Positions 1 through 7,759 are shown, counted from the first letter of the stretch. The stretch: DNA of 29,991 nt from CALDTK01 sp041744755 (GCA_041744755.1 JBGTKC010000275.1:1-29991); one strand, 5' to 3'. The notes: generated by a model not told the origin, from the sequence alone. Numbers and translations are program-made.

Positions 1-137
1 TCTTGGGCCGCATCCCCGCCGGCCGCTGGGGTGAGCCAGAGGACTTTAAAGGTCCGACCATCTTCCTTGCCTCCAAGGCCTCGGACTATGTCCACGGAGA
101 GATCTTGGTCGTGGATGGCGGGTGGATGGGGAGATAG
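1..137 (+). CDS. kduD: 2-deoxy-D-gluconate 3-dehydrogenase / KduD-type SDR, C-terminal fragment
   Basis: Partial gene running in from the left edge (reading frame begins at base 3) and ending at TAG 135-137. The visible 44 codons encode the typical SDR C-terminus: RIPAGRWGEPEDFKGP, then FLASKASDYVHGEI, then VVDGGWMGR. This wording matches KduD, which in pectin/uronate catabolism reduces 2,5-diketo-3-deoxygluconate to 2-keto-3-deoxygluconate with NAD(P)H in the cytoplasm. The cofactor-binding half lies outside the window, so the assignment rests on the C-terminus plus the adjacent kduI, which catalyses the preceding step. A generic gluconate 5-dehydrogenase cannot be excluded. Confidence 0.8.
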   Translation, partial: LGRIPAGRWGEPEDFKGPTIFLASKASDYVHGEILVVDGGWMGR

Positions 138-287
138 TTAAGTGTTGAAGGTCGAAGGGTGAAGTATTGAATGGCCGTTCGTTCGTCGCTTATACAGCCG
201 ATAGCAAGGCCCTTCAACACTTCAACCTTCGACCTTCAACACTTGATTTCTTCAACACTTCAGCCTTCACGACTTCAACACTTGATC
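138..287. repeat. Intergenic inverted heptad-repeat element between kduD and kduI
   Basis: Immediately after the kduD stop comes a run of short TTGAAGG/GTGAAGT-like units (141-172), then a GC-rich core, then the same units inverted (211-285), reaching the kduI start. Bases 141-165 and 219-243 are inverted repeats matching at 24 of 25 positions, and the pairing extends imperfectly into the core to about 175/208. The transcript could fold into a long hairpin, so it may act as a terminator or a processing/stability element within the operon. Additional inverted units follow at 249-285. Similar elements occur at 1119, 2641, 3957, 5519 and 18660. Confidence 0.75.
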
Positions 288-1118
288 ATGCAACAACGCT
301 ACGCCGCCTCCCCCCGCGAGGTGTCCCGAATGACCACCGCCGAACTGCGCGCGGATTTCCTCGTCCAGAAATTATTTTCCGCCGGCGAGGCCAACTTTCT
401 GTACAGCCACTACGACCGCATGGTGCTCGGGGGACTCACGCCGACCGACAAGCCCCTCGGCCTCGGCGACCATGACGAACTCCGCAGTGCCTTCTTCCTC
501 GAGCGCCGCGAGGCCGGACTGATCAACATCGGCGGAGCTGGCGCTGTCGAGGCCGACGGCCAACCGTTTGAAGTCGACAAGCTCGGCTGCGTTTACCTCG
601 GCAGAGGCACCAAAAACGTGCAGGTTTTGTCGAAGGACGCCTCCGACCCCGCCGCGTTCTTCCTCTTCAGCGCGCCGGCGCACAAGGACTACCCGAGCAT
701 CAGCTTCACGAAACAGCAGGCCACGCCCGTCGTGCTCGGCGATGCGAGCACTTCGAATCACCGCACGATCTACAAGTACATCCACCCGGCCGGCATCCCG
801 AGTTGCCAGGTCGTGATGGGGCTCACCGTCCTCACCGAGGGCTCGATTTGGAACACGATGCCGCCCCACACCCACGATCGCCGGGCCGAGGCCTACCTCT
901 ACTTCGACGTGCCGGACGGACAGGGCGTGATGCACTTCATGGGCCGCCCCGACGAAACCCGCAACCTCTGGCTGCGCGACCGTGACGCCGTGATCTCGCC
1001 GCCGTGGTCGATTCATGCGGGTGCCGGAACCGCCAGCTACTCCTTTATCTGGGCCATGGCTGGGGAGAATCAGGACTTTACGGACATGGACTTTTTGGAC
1101 CTCGACAGGATAAACTAA
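288..1118 (+). CDS. kduI: 5-dehydro-4-deoxy-D-glucuronate isomerase
   Basis: A 276-residue protein if started at ATG 288, matching the usual KduI length. The longer upstream frame would translate the intergenic repeat, so 288 is preferred. The N-terminus MQQRYAASPREVSRMTTAEL is characteristic of the family. A cupin metal site is visible as H194 and H196 in MPPHTHD, E201 in RRAEAY, and H243 in WSIHAG. The enzyme converts 5-keto-4-deoxyuronate to 2,5-diketo-3-deoxygluconate in the cytoplasm, feeding KduD encoded just upstream. No convincing ribosome-binding site lies before the ATG; the preceding bases belong to the repeat arm. Confidence 0.95.
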   Translation: MQQRYAASPREVSRMTTAELRADFLVQKLFSAGEANFLYSHYDRMVLGGLTPTDKPLGLGDHDELRSAFFLERREAGLINIGGAGAVEADGQPFEVDKLGCVYLGRGTKNVQVLSKDASDPAAFFLFSAPAHKDYPSISFTKQQATPVVLGDASTSNHRTIYKYIHPAGIPSCQVVMGLTVLTEGSIWNTMPPHTHDRRAEAYLYFDVPDGQGVMHFMGRPDETRNLWLRDRDAVISPPWSIHAGAGTASYSFIWAMAGENQDFTDMDFLDLDRIN

Positions 1119-1230
1119 TTGTTGAATTTTTGAAGGTTGAGTTTTTGAATGGCTCGGCTTTCGTCGCGCCTCCACGTTTCGATTCCGCTTACAGGTAACT
1201 CAACAATTAAAAACCTCAAAAATTCAAAAA
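1119..1230. repeat. Intergenic inverted heptad-repeat element between kduI and uxaC
   Basis: Directly after the kduI TAA, TTGTTGAA and TTTTTGAA units run to about 1150. A GC-rich core at 1150-1195 resembles the core of the 138-287 element (GGC, CG and TTCGTCGC blocks in the same order). Inverted CAACAATT and CAAAAATT units follow up to 1230. The right arm ends exactly at the TTG used as the uxaC start. The arms pair less perfectly than in the kduD-kduI element. Confidence 0.65.
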
Positions 1231-2655
1231 TTGATCACGCCCGACTTCCTACTTACCAGCGAGTTTTCGCGAAAGCTATACCACCAGTACGCCGCGCCGC
1301 AGCCCATCTTCGATTACCACAATCACCTCTCGCCGCAACAGATTGCCGAGGATCATCACTTCGCCAATCTTCACGAGGCCTGGCTCGCCGGCGATCACTA
1401 CAAGTGGCGGGCGATGCGCGTCAACGGGATCGAGGAACGCCTGATCACGGGAGATGCCGACCCAAAGGCTAAGTTTCGGGCTTTCGCCAAAACCGTTCCC
1501 GCCACGCTCCGCAATCCGCTCTTCCACTGGAGTCACCTCGAGTTGGCGCGCTACTTCGACGAATTTGAGTTGCTCAGTGAGCGCAATGCCGACCGTATTT
1601 ATGATTCCGCTTCCGCAAAACTGCAGGAGCCGGGAATGGGGACGCAGGGCCTACTCGCGCAGCAGAAGGTGGTGATGGTCTGCACGACGGACGATCCGCT
1701 CGACAGCTTGGAATATCATGCGGCTTTCGCCAAAACGCGCCCGGCCGACGCTCTCCGAATGCTGCCCGCCTTCCGCCCGGACAAGGCACTGCAAGCCCAA
1801 AACCTCGGCTGGCGCACCTACCTCGACCGCCTCGGCGAACTCACCGGCCTCCCCATCCACACCTATGAGAATCTGCTTGCGGCACTCGAGCAGCGCATGG
1901 ACCACTTTGCCGCACACGGCTGTATGTTGAGTGACCACGGCCTCACCCACGTCCCCGTCGCGAACTACGACCGCAGCGTGGCTGATCGACTCTTACGAGG
2001 CAACGCTGACGTCAACGGCGATGCCAGCGCCCTGAGCAAAGCCGACGCCGAGACCTTCCTCGTCACGCTCCTCACCGACCTCGGTCGCGCTTACGCCCGC
2101 CGCGGCTGGGTGATGCAGCTTCACCTCGGCGCCCAGCGTAACAACAACCGCCGGGCCGAGCGCGAGCTCGGTCCCGACACCGGCTACGACTCCATCGGCG
2201 ACTTTCCACAGGCGCAGGGCCTAGCCGCCTTGCTCGACGGACTCAACGACAATGACGAGCTCCCGAAAACCATCCTCTACAACCTCAACCCCGCCGACAA
2301 CCACGTCTTCGCGACGATGGCCGGCAACTTCTGCGGCGGCGGCACGGTGGCCAAGGTCCAGTGGGGCGCGGCCTGGTGGTTCTTGGATCAGTACGACGGC
2401 ATGCGTGAGCAGCTCAATGTGCTGTCGAGCGTCGGGCTGCTGAGTCGCTTTATGGGGATGCTGACGGACAGCAGGTCCTTCCTCAGCTTCCCGCGGCACG
2501 AGTACTTCCGCAGGTTGCTGTGCGAGATGATCGGGGAGGATGTGGCGAAGGGAAAGCTACCGAATGACGAGGCTTGGATGGGGGAGCTGGTCAAGGATGT
2601 GAGTTACGGCAATGCGCGGGCGTGGTTTGGGGGTGATCAGTTGTTGAAGTGTTGA
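1231..2655 (+). CDS. uxaC: Glucuronate (uronate) isomerase
   Basis: A 474-residue UxaC-family protein of typical length. The family N-terminus is recognisable: DFLLTSEFSRKLYH, then the metal-binding HxH (H30, H32) in IFDYHNHLSP. Further landmarks are VMVCTTDDPLDSLEYH, LHLGAQRNNN and the C-terminal WWFLDQYDGM and FPRHEYFRRL. UxaC converts D-glucuronate/D-galacturonate to fructuronate/tagaturonate, which fits with kduD-kduI. The start is TTG 1231, giving MITPDFLL; no better ATG fits the family N-terminus. Two copies of the window-wide 14-mer lie inside it (1480, 1723), both read as AFAKT, and a short-form copy lies at 1609. The last codons (LLKC plus TGA) are already part of the downstream repeat. 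Confidence 0.95.
   Translation: MITPDFLLTSEFSRKLYHQYAAPQPIFDYHNHLSPQQIAEDHHFANLHEAWLAGDHYKWRAMRVNGIEERLITGDADPKAKFRAFAKTVPATLRNPLFHWSHLELARYFDEFELLSERNADRIYDSASAKLQEPGMGTQGLLAQQKVVMVCTTDDPLDSLEYHAAFAKTRPADALRMLPAFRPDKALQAQNLGWRTYLDRLGELTGLPIHTYENLLAALEQRMDHFAAHGCMLSDHGLTHVPVANYDRSVADRLLRGNADVNGDASALSKADAETFLVTLLTDLGRAYARRGWVMQLHLGAQRNNNRRAERELGPDTGYDSIGDFPQAQGLAALLDGLNDNDELPKTILYNLNPADNHVFATMAGNFCGGGTVAKVQWGAAWWFLDQYDGMREQLNVLSSVGLLSRFMGMLTDSRSFLSFPRHEYFRRLLCEMIGEDVAKGKLPNDEAWMGELVKDVSYGNARAWFGGDQLLKC
1480..1493 (+). repeat. Dispersed 14-mer GCTTTCGCCAAAAC, exact copy 1
   Basis: Inside uxaC, read in frame as Ala-Phe-Ala-Lys-Thr. It is preceded by G and followed by C, matching the extended consensus GGCTTTCGCCAAAACC. 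Confidence 0.9.
1723..1736 (+). repeat. Dispersed 14-mer, exact copy 2
   Basis: Second exact copy inside uxaC, again read as AFAKT, 243 bases after the first. The following base is G rather than C. Confidence 0.9.
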
Positions 2656-2742
2656 AGTGTCTAATGCACTGCCGCGTAGGTCGCGCGCTCCCCGCGGCAG
2701 CCCCTTCAACAATTCACCCTTCAACAATTCAAAAATTGCCCG
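2641..2742. repeat. Inverted heptad-repeat element between convergent uxaC and DUF819 gene
   Basis: Left units TTGTTGAAGTG and TTGAAGTG overlap the end of uxaC. The core carries a small perfect inverted repeat CTGCCGCG / CGCGGCAG around 2668-2700. Right units CTTCAACAATTCA follow and abut the stop codon of the minus-strand gene at 2743. The position between convergent genes and the facing arms suggest a bidirectional terminator. Confidence 0.65.
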
Positions 2743-3912
2743 TCAAGGCCCCAACCACCCCGCCACCCAAAATCCCAAAAACGTCCCCAAGGCATTCCCT
2801 AGACTGCCCAGCAGAATAGCCGGCAACACCAAGTCACTCCGCCCCAAACTCCGCGCCAGTGCCAGCGCCGAAGTACCGCCACCGACATTCGCCTGCGAGG
2901 CCACGGCGGCCAGGTCCAAGTCGAGACGCATCGCCCGCGCGGCCACCAGCGTCACCAATCCGTGAACCAACACCACCGCCAGCGCAAAGGCGAGCAGCGT
3001 CACGCCGAGCCAGCCTAGACCCGCCAGTGCACCCAAATCACAGTAGGCGCCGATCACGGCCAGGAACAGGTAGACCGAGAACATTCCCAGTGTCCGTGCA
3101 CCCCGCAGCTTGCCAATGACGGGCACCTGCGCGAGCACCAACGCAATTACCGTAAGTACAATCACCGACGGCGCCCCCGTCCACGCCGCCACCAAGCCCG
3201 ATAACCAGAGCGCGGCACAACCCAACCCGATCACCAGCGCCAGGTCGAGCGGGTGCACCGCCTCCGTATCGTCGTCGATGCCGAGGTCGACGGTGGGGAC
3301 GTGTCCCTTCGCGAGATTCGGATTCACATTCCGCGTCCGCATCCCGCGCCACAGCGGCGCCAGCAGCCGCGGCATCGCCAGGGTCGCCACCATCCAAACG
3401 GCCGTCACGATGTTGTCGGCCACCACCGTGCCCGCGTACAGCGTACCCTCGCGCACCATGTCGTAGTGCAGCGCCACCGCGTTGAAGTTGACCGAGCCGC
3501 CCGTGTAGGTCCCCACGAACATCCCGGCCACCGCCGCGAAACCCGGCCCAATCCGCGTCGCCCCGTCCACGAGCCACATCCCGACCACGCCCCCGAGCGC
3601 CGTACCGAGCGAGCCGATCACGAATAGCGCTACTAACGGCAGACCAGCCTTGAGCACACTCCGCAAATGCACCCCGAGCAAGATCCAGAAGATGGACAGC
3701 GGCGCGAGGTAGGCGAAGATCCCGTCGTACACCGGCACCGGGTTTTCGGCGGTGGAGCCTGTCGGCAAAACCCCAACGTTCGCCACGACCGCCGTCACCA
3801 AAATCACGAGCAGTGCCGTGCCGAACTGACGCAACGCCGTCCGCCGTACGAGCCACTCCGAGCCGGCAACCAGCGCACACAGTACCGCCAAGACATACAT
3901 CGGGTGGGTCAC
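2743..3912 (-). CDS. DUF819 family integral membrane protein
   Basis: A 389-residue, strongly hydrophobic protein with about ten predicted membrane segments and a hydrophilic loop near residues 195-225. The segment GFAAVAGMFVGTYTGGSVNF, followed by NAVALHY, is the hallmark of the DUF819 family (B. subtilis YjcL-like), whose transport substrate is unestablished. ATG 3912 gives MTHPMYVLAVLCALVAGSEW with a membrane segment starting almost at once, as in homologues. It converges on uxaC and is separated from it by a repeat element. Participation in uronate transport is only a neighbourhood guess. A short-form copy of the dispersed motif lies 18 bases upstream of the start (3930-3942). Confidence 0.85.
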   Translation of the reverse strand: MTHPMYVLAVLCALVAGSEWLVRRTALRQFGTALLVILVTAVVANVGVLPTGSTAENPVPVYDGIFAYLAPLSIFWILLGVHLRSVLKAGLPLVALFVIGSLGTALGGVVGMWLVDGATRIGPGFAAVAGMFVGTYTGGSVNFNAVALHYDMVREGTLYAGTVVADNIVTAVWMVATLAMPRLLAPLWRGMRTRNVNPNLAKGHVPTVDLGIDDDTEAVHPLDLALVIGLGCAALWLSGLVAAWTGAPSVIVLTVIALVLAQVPVIGKLRGARTLGMFSVYLFLAVIGAYCDLGALAGLGWLGVTLLAFALAVVLVHGLVTLVAARAMRLDLDLAAVASQANVGGGTSALALARSLGRSDLVLPAILLGSLGNALGTFLGFWVAGWLGP

Positions 3913-3956
3913 GGGAGCAACCTAAGCCGGTTTTGCGGAAGCGTAACCAAACCACC

Positions 3957-4059
3957 TCCCATTCAAATAACCAATCAACCAATCCACCCAACCTACAGCT
4001 CACCCCCGCAGCAGCGCACTCAACAATTCGCCCTTCACCCATTCAACAATTGCCCCCAC
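3957..4059. repeat. Intergenic repeat element between DUF819 gene and YceI-like gene
   Basis: CCAATCAA-type units at 3969-3990 are followed by a GC-rich stretch and then CAACAATTCGCCCTTCACCC-type units ending next to the stop codon of the minus-strand YceI-like gene. Read from that gene, its TGA is followed within about 8 bases by TTGTTGAATGGGTGAAGGG, the same arrangement as at other gene ends here. Confidence 0.55.
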
Positions 4060-4608
4060 TCACTCCACCCCCACCCGCAGCTCGACCGCCAGTTCGTCCG
4101 CGACCGTGAACTCCATCCACGGCCCGGCGATGCCGTAGGCTTCTCTATCCACGGTGGTCCTGCCCACGAAAGTCCCCCCGCCGCCAGCCGTCGGCGTGAA
4201 GGTGAACGGCAAATCGTGCGCCTTGCTCACGCCGTGTAAAGTCAGCGTGCCCTTCGCTACGTAGCCGTCTGATGTTTTGGCGAAAGCCGTCGCCTTGTAG
4301 CTGATACGCGGGTACCGCTCGACGTCAAACCAGTCCTCCCCGCGGGCGTGCCGGTCCTTGGCCTGGTTGCCGGTCGAGATAGTGGCAGCATCCACGGAGA
4401 CGTCCATGCGGGAGGAGGCGAGGTCGCGCGGGTCGAAGGCGATGTTGCCGGTCAGGCCGGAAAACGTCCCGCTTGCCCCACGCCCGTCGAATTTGATAAA
4501 GTAATCGTCGGTGATGGTGTAAGTACGCGAGGAGTATATGCCGAAGGCGCTTAGCAGGCCAAATGCAGCGAAGACGAGGGCGAGGCGCAGGGATTGATGT
4601 AGCGACAT
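4060..4608 (-). CDS. YceI-like family protein (periplasmic/secreted lipocalin-like fold)
   Basis: A 182-residue protein starting at ATG 4608; the longer frame to 4896 would run into the neighbouring gene. Residues about 8-26 (LALVFAAFGLLSAFGIYSS) form a signal peptide or membrane anchor. The rest is a YceI domain: FDGRGASGTFSGLTGNIAFD, DVSVDAATISTGNQAKD, the family-typical DWFDVERYPRISYKAT, LTLHGVSKAHDLPF, and a C-terminal VADELAVELRVGVE. YceI proteins are eight-stranded barrels that can bind isoprenoid or amide-like lipids. The role here is unknown. An exact copy of the dispersed 14-mer encodes AFAKT at 4274-4287. Confidence 0.88.
   Translation of the reverse strand: MSLHQSLRLALVFAAFGLLSAFGIYSSRTYTITDDYFIKFDGRGASGTFSGLTGNIAFDPRDLASSRMDVSVDAATISTGNQAKDRHARGEDWFDVERYPRISYKATAFAKTSDGYVAKGTLTLHGVSKAHDLPFTFTPTAGGGGTFVGRTTVDREAYGIAGPWMEFTVADELAVELRVGVE
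4274..4287 (-). repeat. Dispersed 14-mer, exact copy 3
   Basis: Within the YceI-like gene, on its coding strand, read as AFAKT as in uxaC although the proteins are unrelated. Confidence 0.9.
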
Positions 4609-4729
4609 GGAAGGGCAACGTGTGGGCGGGGTGGACATTGTGGGCTGTTCGTCGGTCTCCAAGCCTCCGGCCTGGCCGAGCCTCTCGCTGAGGTGGCACT
4701 GGCGGGATCCAGTCGATCGTCGCTTAGTC

Positions 4730-5332
4730 TCACGCCTCCCGAACATATTTCGAGAAGACGTTAGCGTAGCGGTCGTCGAACCGCAACTTCGTAATCCACT
4801 TATACTTGTGTTTAGTGTTTTTCTTATCGAGGATGCCTTCCGCATTAAAATAACGAATCGACAAACGATTCTTACCTGCCTCCTGTATCTCGCCAATGCA
4901 GAAGTAGCGTCGTTTTGAACGCTCGCATTCCGAGATAACGGTCAAACCAGTTTTCCTCAAGTCTTCACAAAGGCTTTGCCAACTGGTGATATCGATATCG
5001 TAAGCTTTTTTCACGTCCATCATCGAACCCTCTTCGCTGAGAATACGATCGACGGTGGCGTCGTGAGCATTATAACGAACTTGTGTGATGGTGTCGATAG
5101 GGATGATTGCGTATCCAAGAGCTTCGAATTCGGCTACCTCCTGGAGAACTATAAACTTATCTGAAATATCTACTACAAATCCGTGCATCAAATTTTCGAA
5201 GTCGCCCATCTCCCGCGTGAGACGCACGTACCGCTTCTCCTCGAAATGCTCCTGAAGACACTTGCGGACTTTGGCCTTTTTCACGGACGGTGATTTTGGT
5301 AAAGGTAGTCGCAGTTCCCAACCTAACCCCAC
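4730..5332 (-). CDS. Conserved-looking hypothetical protein, possible LSm/SH3-like barrel
   Basis: A 200-residue protein not assigned to a named family. Its base composition is visibly more AT-rich than its neighbours, which suggests acquisition by transfer. The central segment HGFVVDISDKFIVLQEV, then GYAIIPIDTITQVRYN, reads like alternating strands of a small beta barrel of LSm type; this is inference from pattern only. The C-terminal half (RYFCIGEIQEAGKNRLSIRY, then KYKWITKLRFDDRYANVF) looks like a second beta-rich module. Start is uncertain: GTG 5332 gives the longest frame, while GTG 5284 gives MKKAKVRKCLQEHFEEKRYV, which looks more natural. No signal peptide, so probably cytoplasmic. Confidence 0.65.
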   Translation of the reverse strand: MGLGWELRLPLPKSPSVKKAKVRKCLQEHFEEKRYVRLTREMGDFENLMHGFVVDISDKFIVLQEVAEFEALGYAIIPIDTITQVRYNAHDATVDRILSEEGSMMDVKKAYDIDITSWQSLCEDLRKTGLTVISECERSKRRYFCIGEIQEAGKNRLSIRYFNAEGILDKKNTKHKYKWITKLRFDDRYANVFSKYVREA

Positions 5333-5518
5333 TCAAATTTGCGGCTTTTTTTAGAGGGTGGAATGAAGTCTTTAACACATAAGTGTAGCTGGATTCTGTG
5401 GAGTGCAGCGAACTTCTTCTAAACAATCCGCCGTCTTCGCCGAACGAAAGTAGGCACCGCGCAGAAGCTCCCGAGCCGGCTCTTCCGTCCGCCTGAGCAC
5501 GCCTTCCGCAGCACCGAA

Positions 5519-5554
5519 TACAACAATTCAACCCTCAACCATTCAAAAATTGTC
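5519..5554. repeat. Half heptad-repeat element downstream of the FtsX-type permease gene
   Basis: CAACAATTCAACCCTCAACC, then ATTCAAAAATTG, abuts the TAG stop of the minus-strand permease gene. Only the arm belonging to that gene is present; no facing arm is seen in 5333-5518. The rest of 5333-5518 shows no convincing gene. Confidence 0.55.
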
Positions 5555-6808
5555 CTACCCCCGCTGTATCGCCACCACCGGGTCCATCCGACTCGCCCGT
5601 AGCGCCGGGTACGTCCCGAACACCGTCCCGATCAACACCGCCACGATGACCACCACCAGCAGCGTGGTAAGCGTAAAGACCGCCGAGAAGTCCAGGTCCT
5701 CGAGGAAGATTTTGATGATCGGCCCGCCCAACATCGCGACACCGATACCGAGGATAGTCCCGAGCAGGCTCCCGATCACCGACAGCGCCACGCTCTCCGA
5801 CAGGAACTGCGCCACGATCATCCGCCGGTTCGCGCCGATCGCCTTGCGGATCCCGATCTCGGCCGTGCGCTCGACCACCGACATCACCATCACGTTCATG
5901 ATCCCGACCCCGCCGACCACTACGGCGATGCCGATCAGCAGGCCCATAATGATCCGGAAGACGAGGAAGCCCTGCCCGATGCCCTCGAGGTAGCCCTCGT
6001 ACGTCTGGATGCTCACCGCGTCGTCGATGCCGGCGAAACGATTTTCCAGCCAGGGTTCGAGGAAGGTCTTGGCCGGCAGCACGTCTTCGACGGACGCAAA
6101 CTCGAGCAGCAGCCGAGTGTCCTTGCCGTTGACCGCGGGCAGGAGTTCCAGGTGTGCGTACGGGAGGATGAGCCCGAGGTCTGCACCGTCGGTGGGAGGT
6201 TCGTCCTCCTCGCGACCGACCACGCCAATGACGCTTACCGTGCCGCCCAACAGGGTGAACGTTTGCCCGATCGCAACCGCGAGGCTCGTGTCCGGCGCGG
6301 TGAGTTTTCGCGCGAGCGCCCGGTTGACGACGACTTCGGCTTTCGCCAAAACCTGAGGTAGGGTGTCTGCCGGCCAGCGCCCCGTGAGTAGTCGGAAGTC
6401 GTCATCGAGGATCGGGAAGGTGGTTGCCCGAAAGTTGATCCCGAGGCGTTGCGTGTCCCTCGCTACGCCGATAGCCGCCCCGCCGGTGGTCAGCTGTGCC
6501 TGCGCGGGCTGGGGCAAGTCGGCCAGCAGGTCCGTCATGAGTCGCCGGTTGAAGCGCGCCACGGTGTCGCGTTCGACGCGCACGCCATCGAGTTCGTCGC
6601 TGCCCTTGGGCTGGATGGCCATCATCTCCAGGTTGGTCCGCGACGAGATCTGGTCGCGCGCCAATTGCTCCAGTCCGTCGATCAGCGACAGCATCGCCAC
6701 CAGGGCCGCCACCCCGATGATGACCCCGAGCATCGATAAAAAGGTTTGCAGGAAGTTTTGGCGTAAGCTGCGGAACGCGTCCGCGAAGGAGGTGACGAGG
6801 GTGCGCAT
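5555..6808 (-). CDS. MacB/FtsX-type ABC transporter permease
   Basis: A 417-residue permease with the MacB architecture. Residues 1-17 are cytoplasmic (TSFADAFRSLRQNFLQT), then TM1 (FLSMLGVIIGVAALVAMLS), a large periplasmic core of roughly residues 45-280, and three C-terminal membrane segments with the FtsX signature VVERTAEIGIRKAIGANRRM. The protein ends in FGTYPALRASRMDPVVAIQR, which is classic for the family. Such permeases work with a cytoplasmic ATPase and often an adaptor to export peptides, lipoproteins or small molecules mechanically. Neither partner is encoded next to it here. An exact 14-mer copy lies at 6339 antisense to the gene (read as VLAKA), and a one-mismatch copy at 6755. 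Confidence 0.92.
   Translation of the reverse strand: MRTLVTSFADAFRSLRQNFLQTFLSMLGVIIGVAALVAMLSLIDGLEQLARDQISSRTNLEMMAIQPKGSDELDGVRVERDTVARFNRRLMTDLLADLPQPAQAQLTTGGAAIGVARDTQRLGINFRATTFPILDDDFRLLTGRWPADTLPQVLAKAEVVVNRALARKLTAPDTSLAVAIGQTFTLLGGTVSVIGVVGREEDEPPTDGADLGLILPYAHLELLPAVNGKDTRLLLEFASVEDVLPAKTFLEPWLENRFAGIDDAVSIQTYEGYLEGIGQGFLVFRIIMGLLIGIAVVVGGVGIMNVMVMSVVERTAEIGIRKAIGANRRMIVAQFLSESVALSVIGSLLGTILGIGVAMLGGPIIKIFLEDLDFSAVFTLTTLLVVVIVAVLIGTVFGTYPALRASRMDPVVAIQRG
6339..6352 (+). repeat. Dispersed 14-mer, exact copy 4
   Basis: Inside the minus-strand permease gene but in the opposite orientation to coding, so the gene reads GTTTTGGCGAAAGC as Val-Leu-Ala-Lys-Ala. Confidence 0.9.
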
Positions 6809-6880
6809 GCCGGGAAGGTGCGCGTACGACGGGCGCGGCGGCGTAATTTTTGGACAAGCCGGGGGAACGCCCGGACGAGC

Positions 6881-7759
6881 TCACGCGGACCCCCGCAGGA
6901 AGGCCCGTATGTGCCCTGCGATCTCCGCGCCCTTCTCCTCCTGCAGGAAGTGCCCCGCGCCCTCGATCACGATCCGCGGCCGGTCATTCGCCGTCGGGAT
7001 CAAGTCGTAGAAGAAGCCTTCGAGCCCGCCCAGTACCCGGTCCTTGTCCGAAAACATCACCAGCGCCGGCTTGCGCCACTCGCCGAGTACCCGGCGCGCC
7101 GTCTTCATCCGCTCCACGCCAGCGGCGTCGGGACGCGATGGTACCAGGCTCGGGAAGGCCCGCGCGCCCGCCATGTGCTTACGGTTCGGAAAAGGCGCAT
7201 CGTAGGCGGCCACCACCTCCTTCGACAGCCGTTGGACAGTAGCAAACTGCACGATCCCACCCGCCGTAAAGAAGGGGTTGAAACGAGCGTACCACTGCCA
7301 CATCCGAAAGCCCAGCCCGAGCCGCTTACCGATCGGCAGGAAAGTATTGAGGATCACGACGCGCTTAAATCGCTCCGGGTGCGCACCGAGTAGGCTTAGC
7401 CCCAGCAACCCACCCCAGTCCTGCACCACGAGGGTGATGTCATTCAGCTCGAGCTTGTCAATCAAGTTCTCGAGCGATCGTAAGTGCAGCTCAAAAGAAT
7501 ACTCCGGTAGCCCCACGATCTTATCCGACTTCCCGAAGCCGATCATGTCCGGCGCGATAAAGCGGTAGTCGCTCAGCACGGGAATAAACTTCCGGTACAA
7601 ATACGACCACGTCGGCTCGCCGTGGAGCGCTAAAATGGTCTCGCCCTGCCCTTCATCGACGTAGTGCATCCGGAGGCCCTCGAAGTCCACGTAGTGCGGC
7701 TCGTACGGGAAATCCTGAATGGCGGCAAATTGGGAGAGCTTAGGGCGGAGGGTTTGCAT
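6881..7759 (-). CDS. Haloalkane dehalogenase-like alpha/beta hydrolase (HLD subfamily I-like)
   Basis: A 292-residue alpha/beta hydrolase. The oxyanion/halide region reads LHGEPTWSYLYRKF (E48), as in subfamily-I haloalkane dehalogenases such as DhlA. The nucleophile elbow is VVQDWGG with D114 followed by the halide-stabilising W115. The acid is plausibly D240 in SDKDRVLGG, and the base is H270 in GAGHFLQEEKG. A second halide-binding Trp may be W154 or W156 in FRMWQWYARF. The family cleaves carbon-halogen bonds hydrolytically in the cytoplasm; natural substrates in Bacteroidota are not known, and a related epoxide/ester hydrolase activity is possible. ATG 7759 matches family starts. It lies upstream of the permease gene on the same strand with a 72-base gap. 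Confidence 0.85.
   Translation of the reverse strand: MQTLRPKLSQFAAIQDFPYEPHYVDFEGLRMHYVDEGQGETILALHGEPTWSYLYRKFIPVLSDYRFIAPDMIGFGKSDKIVGLPEYSFELHLRSLENLIDKLELNDITLVVQDWGGLLGLSLLGAHPERFKRVVILNTFLPIGKRLGLGFRMWQWYARFNPFFTAGGIVQFATVQRLSKEVVAAYDAPFPNRKHMAGARAFPSLVPSRPDAAGVERMKTARRVLGEWRKPALVMFSDKDRVLGGLEGFFYDLIPTANDRPRIVIEGAGHFLQEEKGAEIAGHIRAFLRGSA

Noticed and set aside
372..1175. Open frame antisense to kduI
   Set aside because: kduI is clearly coding with its metal-binding residues intact; the antisense product is Val/Arg-rich and featureless.
5281..5320. ATTTTGGTAAAGG near 5292 as another motif copy
   Set aside because: Too many mismatches, and the conserved CG is missing.
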